A DNA stretch of 45,842 bases, from positions 1 to 45,842 of the forward strand of contig JBFYKH010000073.1 of assembly GCA_041306075.1 (NCBI GenBank), given 5' to 3'. Below are positions 39,783 through 45,842 of the stretch, one piece after another. Source of the DNA: JAHIYG01 sp041306075 (lineage in GTDB: Archaea; Altiarchaeota; Altiarchaeia; IMC4; SCGC-AAA252-I15). The notes under the pieces are model-generated. The model ran no database searches, was not told the origin of the DNA, and saw nothing but the letters and a program-made list of their open reading frames with translations. The translations under genes and the position numbers were made by a program. The first letter of the stretch is position 1. The number at the start of each line of letters is the position of its first letter.

Positions 39783-40448
39783 ATGGACAAAGGATGCGTA
39801 AAACGGATTGTGAAGCCCGCGGCGGCCCTGCTCATCATCGCGGCCCTGTGCGTCTTCGCGTCCGCGATGAAGGACCCGTCGCAGATATACTGCGAGAGCC
39901 TGGGCTACAGGTTCATGACAGAGGAGGCGGGCGACGGATACACGGGATACTGCGTCATAGGCGACCAGAAGGTCGACTCCTGGAAATTCATAAGGGGTGA
40001 GGCGTCGGCTGAAGCCGGAGCATGCGCCAAGAACGGCCAGACACTCAAGGTAATAGACGACCCGGCAAGATGCTGGTACACCGGCACAGGGAAATGCGCC
40101 GCGTGCGTGCAGGCCGACGGCACCGAGGTCGAGGTCACGAAGCTTCTGGAACTCAGCTTCCTCGAGAGCACCTGCGGCGACGGCATATGCGGGATGCCAG
40201 AGAACCATGGCACTTGCCCGGGCGACTGCGAATCCGGCGGCGCGGACAACCTCTGCGAGGCAGTAGCGGACGGCGCGTGCGACCCGGACTGCGAGACCGG
40301 CGACCCTGACTGCGGCAGCCAAGCCAAGGCGACGCTGCCCGCCAGGAAGCCGGTGAACGAGCCTAAGGGCGAGGGAAGCTGCATCCCCCTCCTCCTTGCG
40401 CCAATCGCGTTCGCTGCGACCCTCGCCGCGAAACAGTTCGTGGTGTAG
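39783..40448 (+). CDS. Secreted DUF333 protein with Cys-rich linker and C-terminal anchor
   Basis: A 221-residue exported protein. The signal peptide (about 8-28, VKPAAALLIIAALCVFASA) is followed by a DUF333-like domain (DPSQIYCESLGYRF, YTGYCVIGDQKVDSWKFIRG), a small domain of unknown role found in bacterial and archaeal surface proteins. Then comes a Cys/Asp repeat region (CGDGICGMPENHGTCPGDCE, CDPDCETGDPDCG) and a C-terminal hydrophobic segment with LLAPIAFAATLAA that could anchor it. It begins 1 base after the papain-like protease gene and is probably co-expressed, perhaps as a partner or inhibitor. Confidence 0.8.
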   Translation: MDKGCVKRIVKPAAALLIIAALCVFASAMKDPSQIYCESLGYRFMTEEAGDGYTGYCVIGDQKVDSWKFIRGEASAEAGACAKNGQTLKVIDDPARCWYTGTGKCAACVQADGTEVEVTKLLELSFLESTCGDGICGMPENHGTCPGDCESGGADNLCEAVADGACDPDCETGDPDCGSQAKATLPARKPVNEPKGEGSCIPLLLAPIAFAATLAAKQFVV

Positions 40449-40455
40449 CCGCCCG

Positions 40456-41100
40456 TCAGTCGAACTGCGGCTTATCCAGGTCTCCCGTCTGGCTGTATCC
40501 GCGGCTCTCCCAGTAGCCGCGATAATCAGGGTCGTCGGTGAGCTCAATCTTGGCAACCCACTTGATCCACTTGTACCCCCACTTGTCCTCGGCGACGAGC
40601 TGGAAGGGGAACCCCCGCTCGGGCGGGAGGACGACGCCGTTCATCTTGTAGGCGAGGAGGATGCGACGGCCCCTTATGTAATCGAGGGGGAGGCTGGTCG
40701 AGTATCCGTCGTACGCGTGGAACACCACGGTGTTCGCGTTAGGCTTGGCCCTGGCCTCGTCCAACAGGTCGCTGACGAGCACGCCCTCCCACAGGAGCTT
40801 CACGCTCCACCCCTCCACGCAGTCTAGCTCCACGACCTTCGAGTACGCGCCATGGCCGACGACGTCGCTATATGTCATGCTTCTCGGCTTCTCCACTAGG
40901 CCCGCGACTACAAGGCTGTATGTGCTGGCGTTAACGTACTGCGGCCCATTGATGGAGTTCTCCCTGAAGTCGTTGACAGAGCCCAACCGCTCGCCCTTGT
41001 ACTCCCGCACCTCGACCCCCGAAAGCTGGATGGGCCGCTCGCCGACGCAGCCTGCGATGAGGCAGAGGACGGCGACGGCGGAAATCAGACGGACCCCCAT
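40456..41100 (-). CDS. Molybdopterin-binding sulfite-oxidase-like lipoprotein
   Basis: A 214-residue protein. The signal sequence ends in CLIAGC (lipobox). The mature part is a sulfite-oxidase-type molybdopterin domain: YSLVVAGLVEKP, then the Mo-ligand Cys in VVELDCVEGWSVKLLWEGV, HAYDGYSTSLPLDYI, LPPERGFPFQLVAEDKWGYK and WVAKIEL. It is a short YedY-like form without heme or dimerisation domain. Extracytoplasmic reduction of sulfoxides is one option; the partner electron carrier is not adjacent. It converges on the DUF333 gene. Confidence 0.88.
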   Translation of the reverse strand: MGVRLISAVAVLCLIAGCVGERPIQLSGVEVREYKGERLGSVNDFRENSINGPQYVNASTYSLVVAGLVEKPRSMTYSDVVGHGAYSKVVELDCVEGWSVKLLWEGVLVSDLLDEARAKPNANTVVFHAYDGYSTSLPLDYIRGRRILLAYKMNGVVLPPERGFPFQLVAEDKWGYKWIKWVAKIELTDDPDYRGYWESRGYSQTGDLDKPQFD

Positions 41101-41138
41101 AAGCTTATCCTACGCGGAGGGGCATAAATACCAGACAG

Positions 41139-43427
41139 TTACCTTTTCCTCCTCCGCCATCGGATGAGGATGAAGGCCGCCAGTAGAACCAGGGCCGCCG
41201 CCAGGGCGGATGCCATCAGCGCCCCCATGACAGTGCCTCCGAAGGCCAGCCAAAGCCACCCGGGGACGCTGCCTTTCCGCGGCAGGACAGGGACCTTCGG
41301 CTCAGCCGGTATCTCCCCCCGCACCTTGAAGTCGTGCGCCACGTAATATCCGCGCTTCGCGGCCCCGCCGTATTCCCGGTTGAACTTTTCCGCCGAGAGT
41401 GTGAGGGGATGCCCGGTCTCGACGCCCTCGGCCACTATGACCAGGGTAGCGTTGTAGCCTGCCGGCGGGACATTGACGTATATCCGTCCGTCCACGTTCC
41501 GCGCACGGTAGGTGCTGGTGAGGTGGGGTTGCCGTGGGAAGTATGTCAACACCCTGTAGAAGGGGACGTCGTTGCCGACCCGGACGTACTGCCCCGGCAC
41601 CTCCAGGGGGGTGTGACGCAGCGGCCGCTGGTAGTTGGACGCTGAACCTATCGTCTGGCCCTGCCGGTACGCCGGCGTCTCAGCCGAGAGGTCTATGAAT
41701 CGCTCGCCATCGTCGCGCTCCCCGTTCCCGTTCGCGTCGTCGTAGGGCTCGTATTCGTCGTATATTCCGTTGCCTCGCTTATCGTCGTGGAAGAAGCCGT
41801 GTCTTATGAAGACCTCGTCGACAGCCGCCTTCTGGTCCGGCCGCCTCTTCACGATGTCTTTGTACACGTCAGTGAAGTCGCTGTGGTACGTCCGAAGGAC
41901 CGGCCACACGTCCTTCTCGAAGTCCAGTTGGACGCGGTCGTCGTCGAACCTCATAGTCCTGAAGTCGTCGACCGTGTATTCCGGCACCTCTAGAAGCTCA
42001 TCGCCCGGAAACTCCCGCCTCGTGTACTCGTTGAACTCCTCCCTGTCCTTCCTCCACGCCAGGTAGTTCTGGTGCATCTCCTCGGGCGTGAGCTTCTTCT
42101 CGTTGTAGTCGTCCTCCCCGTCCACCAGGTCCCACAGGATTCCGGCCCCCGCGTACTCCTCCATGCGCCCCTGCCTGTCCCATGCCTTGTAGTCCTCCTC
42201 GAGGTTGCTTATCTGGCTGTTCCCGTAGACCGCCAGAAGCTCCTTGAGCGTCATCTTCGAGTCGTCCCTGCCGGAGGGGACGGTCTCCCCGTACGCCTCC
42301 ATCATGGCCACCGACATGAAAACCGCGAACGCCTCCACATAGGTGTCGCTCGTGCTCGGGTTCAGAAAGCCGCCGTGGTTCCTCTCCTTGATGTCCGACC
42401 CGCCTTCCGGGTGGGGCCATCTGCCGTAGAGGGCGTGCATGACATAGTGGCTGAACTCGTGGTACAGCTCGATCTGCCTGTCCGGGCTCCCCTGGACCGA
42501 GTCCCTCGCCTGAAGGTATATGTTGCTTTCGCCGTTGTCCCCGTTATAGGAGGCCCGCGGCGCATCCTTGTCGTCAGGCATGAAGCCGTGGACATGGAGC
42601 GGCAGCTGGAAGTCCAGGTCCTCCTTGAGGCCGTCTATGTAGAACTCGAGGGCTTCCGTCATATGGACGTACATGGCCGCTACGGCCTCATAGCCTTCGG
42701 CGTCCTCAGCCATGAGCCGCTCCATGCCCATGTCCCCCGTGACCTCCTCGCCGTCGACCTTGAACTTGTAGGTGAGGGCGGCGGGTTCCGTGTCGTCCTG
42801 GCTGTGCACCTGGAAGTACGTCCTGTCGTTGCGGACGTACTCGTACCTCACCTCGCAGGAGTATTCCTCCCCGTCCCCCAGGCCTTCTGCCTCGAACTCG
42901 TAGTTGCCGTTCTCGTCCGTGGTGGCCTCCACCCTGCCGTCTGCGCAGTACAGCCGGATGTGCTTCAGCGGCTTCCCGAACGCCGTCACCCTGCCCTTGA
43001 ACCTGACCTTCTCGTATCGGCCCCCCAGGGAGGGCTTGTCCGAGGAAGCCTGGGACTGAGCCTTGAGCGTAGCCTCCGTTGCGGCCGCCCCCGAGGCGGA
43101 CAGCGCGTCTTTTTCGCCGGGGCATTTGTCCCCAGGCCCTATGCACGCGTACAGGCAGCCGGGGCAGCTCTTGTAGTCATGCGGCCGCCTGCACTCCTTG
43201 CTGTAGGCCTTGTCGCCGGAGCAGCCGGCCTCCCCGCACGCGTAGCAGACACAGTATCCGACATAGCTGTAGAAGGCATGGGATACGTCCGCGCACCTGT
43301 CCTGGACGCAGCCGACCCCGGACATCCTGTCGAAACGGTAGCCGCTCGCGCAGTCGCCTATGCCGGCTTCGACGGAGCCTGCTAAGACCGCCAGGGCGAG
43401 CAAAGCCGTATCAATGCGCCTTTTCAA
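41139..43427 (-). CDS. Secreted membrane-anchored HExxH metalloprotease-like protein (paralogue)
   Basis: A 762-residue protein from a TTG at 43427, chosen because GGTGG lies 5 bases before it and KRRIDTALLALAVLAGSVEA is a complete signal peptide; the frame extends to 43508. Order: Cys-rich N-domain (about 22-100), carboxypeptidase-regulatory-like beta domain (about 135-215), peptidase core with H323-EFS-H327 and E365 in TYVEAFAVF, a calcium-site-like stretch (GNGIYDEYEPYDDANGNGER), a beta domain (YNATLVIVAEGVETGHPLTL), C-terminal membrane helix and RRRKR tail. The His-to-Glu spacing of 42 equals that of the protein at 4151-6523, as do the NYQRP and GYxVxHDF blocks. Proteolysis is inferred. 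Confidence 0.83.
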   Translation of the reverse strand: MKRRIDTALLALAVLAGSVEAGIGDCASGYRFDRMSGVGCVQDRCADVSHAFYSYVGYCVCYACGEAGCSGDKAYSKECRRPHDYKSCPGCLYACIGPGDKCPGEKDALSASGAAATEATLKAQSQASSDKPSLGGRYEKVRFKGRVTAFGKPLKHIRLYCADGRVEATTDENGNYEFEAEGLGDGEEYSCEVRYEYVRNDRTYFQVHSQDDTEPAALTYKFKVDGEEVTGDMGMERLMAEDAEGYEAVAAMYVHMTEALEFYIDGLKEDLDFQLPLHVHGFMPDDKDAPRASYNGDNGESNIYLQARDSVQGSPDRQIELYHEFSHYVMHALYGRWPHPEGGSDIKERNHGGFLNPSTSDTYVEAFAVFMSVAMMEAYGETVPSGRDDSKMTLKELLAVYGNSQISNLEEDYKAWDRQGRMEEYAGAGILWDLVDGEDDYNEKKLTPEEMHQNYLAWRKDREEFNEYTRREFPGDELLEVPEYTVDDFRTMRFDDDRVQLDFEKDVWPVLRTYHSDFTDVYKDIVKRRPDQKAAVDEVFIRHGFFHDDKRGNGIYDEYEPYDDANGNGERDDGERFIDLSAETPAYRQGQTIGSASNYQRPLRHTPLEVPGQYVRVGNDVPFYRVLTYFPRQPHLTSTYRARNVDGRIYVNVPPAGYNATLVIVAEGVETGHPLTLSAEKFNREYGGAAKRGYYVAHDFKVRGEIPAEPKVPVLPRKGSVPGWLWLAFGGTVMGALMASALAAALVLLAAFILIRWRRRKR

Positions 43428-43521
43428 CCGACCACCCGTTAACTCCTGAGAGTCAGGGTTAAAAAACAGGTTTACGTTCATTCTCGCCTTGCTGTATGAC
43501 GGCCCCAAACCGGCGCCCGCA

Positions 43522-45255
43522 TCATATGAGCTTCGCCAGCTCCTTGAAGTTCAGGTCTATGCTGAGGACGCCCCGGATAACGCCGTCGCGGAGTACTGGG
43601 GTGGCGGCCGTGATGCAGAGGGCCTTCGTAATCCTCGAGTCGTAGAAGCCGGTCACGTACGGGCGGCCGCTCCTGAGCGGCTTCTGGAACCATTCCCTGT
43701 CCGAGCAGTCCGTCCCCGGGACGAAATGCCGGTACAGTTCCATGAACTCCTTCGAGGTCGCGGGTATCGTCACCAGGAAGCCGTCCGCATCGGTGACGAA
43801 AGCCGCCTGTATGAAGGGGTGCTTCTCCTCCATCTCTATCATGTTCCTCTGCAGGAGTATGGGGTTCATCGACTGTATGTCCGGCCGCCGCGTGCAATCC
43901 TCCAGGATTTCCACGGCGACCTCCTTCGCCTTCGCCTCAAGCTTGTCGAACTCGCTCGTGACAAGTTCGGGCAGGTACGTCTTGATGAGCTCCGCCATCT
44001 CGTCGTCGCTGATGGACGTGACCCTCCCCCCCGCGTATTCGGCGCCGATGTGCTCGTTTATCCGCCTGATACCAGGGTTGTCCTTGTCTATGGCCGCCGC
44101 CACCGGATTCCCGCACATCCTTGTGCGGACGTAGTGGACGATGCCCGCGAGCCCGGACTTGTCGGTCACCTGGACGCCCGGCTTCACCCCGAGGAGCCGC
44201 TCGGTGTCGAATATCGTGTAAATCTGCGGGTGCTTTAGGAGGCCGTCCAGGTGTATGCCCGCGCTCGTCGTGTTGAAGTTATCCCCGACGAACGGGTAGT
44301 TCTTGGGTATCTCGACGCCAGTCCTCTTCAGGTAGTCCGCGAGCTCCGTTATGGCGAGCGTGTCGAGCTTCGCGCCCGGATTCAGCCCCAGGTAGTGGAT
44401 TACCATACCCTCCAGGGGGGTGTTGCCCGTGCGCTCGCCGAAGCCCAGTATCGTGCAGTTCACGCCCCCGCAGCCGCTCATCCACGCGCTAAGCGGGTTC
44501 GCGAGCGCGAGGTGGAAGTCGTTGTGGCCGTGCCATTCCAGCTGGCGCGGCTCAAAGCCCACCTCCCGGAGCGCCTTGATAAGCCTCGGGACGCTCCTGG
44601 GGAGCTTCGCCTCAGCGAACGGGAGGCCGAGGCCCATGGTGTCGCAGGCCCGGATTTTCACGTCGACACCGGACTTCTCGGAGAGCTCCAGGAGCCGCTC
44701 CGCGAACGGCATCACGAAGCCGCGGACGTCCGCCCTCGTCACGTCCTCGAAATGGCAGCGGGGGACTATCCCGTGCGACATCGCCGCCGCAGCGATGTTG
44801 ATGTACTTCTCCGCTGCCTGCTTCCGGTCGAGGCCGAGCTTCAGGTAAATGTGATGGTCCGAGCATGATGTCAGTATCCCGGTCTCCTTCAGCCCCATTT
44901 CCTTCACGTACTCGAAGTCCTTTGGATTAGCCCTTATCCAGCCGGTGACCTCCGGGTACCTCAAGCCCTCGGCTAGGCAGAGCCTGACCGCCTCCCGGTC
45001 ATTCTCGCCGTAGAGGAAGAACTCGCACTGCCTTATCGCGCCCTCCCCGTTGTCAAGCTTCGAGAGCAGCCGGTAGATGTCCAGTATCTGGCTCGGCTCG
45101 TAGGGGGGCCTCGCCTGCTGGCCGTCCCGGAACGTCGTGTCGGTGATGAATACCTCATGGCCGAGCTTCATGGCCTCCAGGTCTATCCTCGGCGCGCTCG
45201 TGTGCGGGAACGTCTCCTCGTACAGGTTCGCCTTCGGGGGATTGATTATATCCAT
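43522..45255 (-). CDS. LeuA/homocitrate-synthase-like enzyme fused to a Cache-like domain
   Basis: A 577-residue protein. Residues about 33-320 form an HMGL-like TIM barrel of the isopropylmalate/homocitrate synthase group: DTTFRDGQQARPPYEPSQI, FFLYGEND, CHFEDVTRADVRG, WHGHNDFH (metal-binding H-x-H) and GFGERTGNTPLEGMV. The C-terminal 110 residues resemble a Cache (PDC) sensor: AAFVTDADGFLVTIPATSKE, DCSDREWFQKPLRSGRPYVT, GFYDSRITKALCITAATPVL, DGVIRGVLSIDL. No membrane helix or signal is present, so both parts are cytosolic. It overlaps the upstream dehydrogenase stop (TGATG). Reactions possible: Re-citrate, homocitrate or isopropylmalate synthesis. Confidence 0.9.
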   Translation of the reverse strand: MDIINPPKANLYEETFPHTSAPRIDLEAMKLGHEVFITDTTFRDGQQARPPYEPSQILDIYRLLSKLDNGEGAIRQCEFFLYGENDREAVRLCLAEGLRYPEVTGWIRANPKDFEYVKEMGLKETGILTSCSDHHIYLKLGLDRKQAAEKYINIAAAAMSHGIVPRCHFEDVTRADVRGFVMPFAERLLELSEKSGVDVKIRACDTMGLGLPFAEAKLPRSVPRLIKALREVGFEPRQLEWHGHNDFHLALANPLSAWMSGCGGVNCTILGFGERTGNTPLEGMVIHYLGLNPGAKLDTLAITELADYLKRTGVEIPKNYPFVGDNFNTTSAGIHLDGLLKHPQIYTIFDTERLLGVKPGVQVTDKSGLAGIVHYVRTRMCGNPVAAAIDKDNPGIRRINEHIGAEYAGGRVTSISDDEMAELIKTYLPELVTSEFDKLEAKAKEVAVEILEDCTRRPDIQSMNPILLQRNMIEMEEKHPFIQAAFVTDADGFLVTIPATSKEFMELYRHFVPGTDCSDREWFQKPLRSGRPYVTGFYDSRITKALCITAATPVLRDGVIRGVLSIDLNFKELAKLI

Positions 45256-45842
45256 CACACCAGCCCCCCGATTTTCTCTATCACGGCGTCGCCCATCTCC
45301 GTGGACGAGGCCGGATTCTCCCGCCCGATGTCAAATGTCACGTGCCTGCCTTCCGCCAGGACGGCCGCCACCGCCGACTCGACCGCGGCAGCCGCCTCCC
45401 TCTCGCCGAGGTGGCCGAGCATGTGCGCCCCAGACAGTATCAGGGCCGCGGGATTCAGCAGGTTCTTGCCCTTGAAGTCCGGCGACGAGCCGTGCGTCGC
45501 CTCGAAGACCGCGTACTCCAGGCCGACGTTGTATCCCGGGGCCACTCCGAGGCCGCCCACGAGGCCGGCGGCGAGGTCAGATAGTATGTCCCCGTAGAGG
45601 TTCATGGTGACGATGACGTCGAACCTCCCGGGCTCGGTGACGAGCTGCATGCACGCCGCGTCCACCAGCCTGTGCTCGTACTCGACGCCGTAATCCCTGG
45701 CTGCCTCCGCCGCAGCCTTCTGGAAGAGGCCGTCCGTGTGCTTCATTATGTTCGACTTCGTGACGGCGGTGACCTTCCTCCTGCCATGGGCCTTCGCGTA
45801 CTCGAATGCGTACCTGACTATCCGCTCCGACGCCTCCGTCGT
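45255..45842 (-). CDS. Isocitrate/isopropylmalate dehydrogenase family (cut by right edge)
   Basis: The C-terminal 195 residues are visible; the gene runs off the right edge. TKSNIMKHTDGLF, the metal-binding VTMNLYGDILSDLAAGLVGG and the cofactor loop FEATHGSSPDFKGKNLLNP are all typical of the beta-decarboxylating dehydrogenase family; PASSTEMGDAV closes it. Isocitrate, isopropylmalate and homoisocitrate enzymes share these motifs. It is translationally coupled to the LeuA-like synthase downstream, so the pair should act in one pathway: citrate-isocitrate-oxoglutarate, leucine, or 2-oxoadipate synthesis. Confidence 0.92.
   Translation of the reverse strand, partial: TTEASERIVRYAFEYAKAHGRRKVTAVTKSNIMKHTDGLFQKAAAEAARDYGVEYEHRLVDAACMQLVTEPGRFDVIVTMNLYGDILSDLAAGLVGGLGVAPGYNVGLEYAVFEATHGSSPDFKGKNLLNPAALILSGAHMLGHLGEREAAAAVESAVAAVLAEGRHVTFDIGRENPASSTEMGDAVIEKIGGLV

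Noticed and set aside
42072..43385. 437-codon open frame on the plus strand
   Set aside because: It is antisense to the second metalloprotease; composition is Val/Arg/Leu-rich with no domain. High G+C creates long shadow frames here.

Overview
The window looks like a stretch of an archaeal chromosome of fairly high G+C. Archaeal signs are: a pilin-like protein with a class III signal peptide (RGQGAMEYL), TATA-like boxes about 25-28 nt before many start codons (leaderless transcription) alongside GGTGG-type ribosome sites, a PRC-barrel protein, a separate GMP synthase ATPase subunit, a NikR-type regulator, an archaeal-style AbrB/RelE pair and a CxxC-x17-CxxC/RGG protein of the kind common in DPANN archaea. 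A DPANN-like or other early-branching archaeon is my best guess. Several genes (homospermidine synthase, the PurF variant, the LeuA-like synthase) resemble bacterial families, so transfer is likely. I found no tRNA, rRNA, CRISPR array or transposase.

Layout: 1-2.2 kb is an accessory patch (gene remnant, Fic protein, AbrB/RelE toxin-antitoxin) with imperfect repeats around the genes. 2.3-6.5 kb holds two secreted proteins: a Cys-rich tandem-repeat protein and a large membrane-anchored HExxH protease. 6.7-10.8 kb is mixed: acetyltransferase, lone ATPase-fold protein, AI-2E-type permease, S-component-like membrane protein, MscL and a single-domain response regulator. 10.9-14.6 kb has a membrane protein, a secreted phospholipase A2-like/VWA fusion, a zinc-ribbon RGG protein and a conserved unknown. 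14.7-17.1 kb is purine synthesis (PurF variant, GMP synthase ATPase subunit). 17.2-23.3 kb carries a methyltransferase, a Cys-rich membrane protein, four lipoproteins, a 48-residue zinc-finger-like protein, an acetyltransferase and a second PLA2-like lipoprotein. 23.4-25.9 kb holds alpha-glucan phosphorylase and the pilin.

From 27.3 down to 25.9 kb runs an operon of six tiny, mostly basic genes headed by an AbrB-like protein and preceded by ACTAGT palindromes; it looks like an acquired island. 27.4-30.8 kb has the PRC-barrel protein and a membrane redox module (two NapH-like polyferredoxins, a NifX-like protein, a DUF2892 protein). 30.8-33.8 kb is a Zn/Mn-type ABC importer (ABC order znuA-znuC-znuB) facing a NikR-like regulator. 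33.9-37.7 kb has a TPR protein with a GspF-N-like tail and a polyamine pair (homospermidine synthase plus ornithine-decarboxylase-like enzyme). 37.8-43.4 kb returns to surface proteins: a papain-like protease with thrombospondin-3 repeats, a DUF333 protein, a sulfite-oxidase-like lipoprotein and a second HExxH protease paralogous to the first. The right end has an isocitrate/isopropylmalate dehydrogenase (cut by the edge) coupled to a LeuA-like synthase that carries a C-terminal Cache-like sensor domain.

Taken together, the window is rich in exported, disulphide-rich, potentially hydrolytic proteins (two metalloproteases, one cysteine protease, two PLA2-like proteins). That would suit a cell that attacks, digests or attaches to other cells, but this is inference. 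The most unusual single items are the Cache-fused synthase, the PLA2-VWA fusion, the small-gene operon with palindromic operators, and the repeat-flanked Fic and toxin-antitoxin cassettes.
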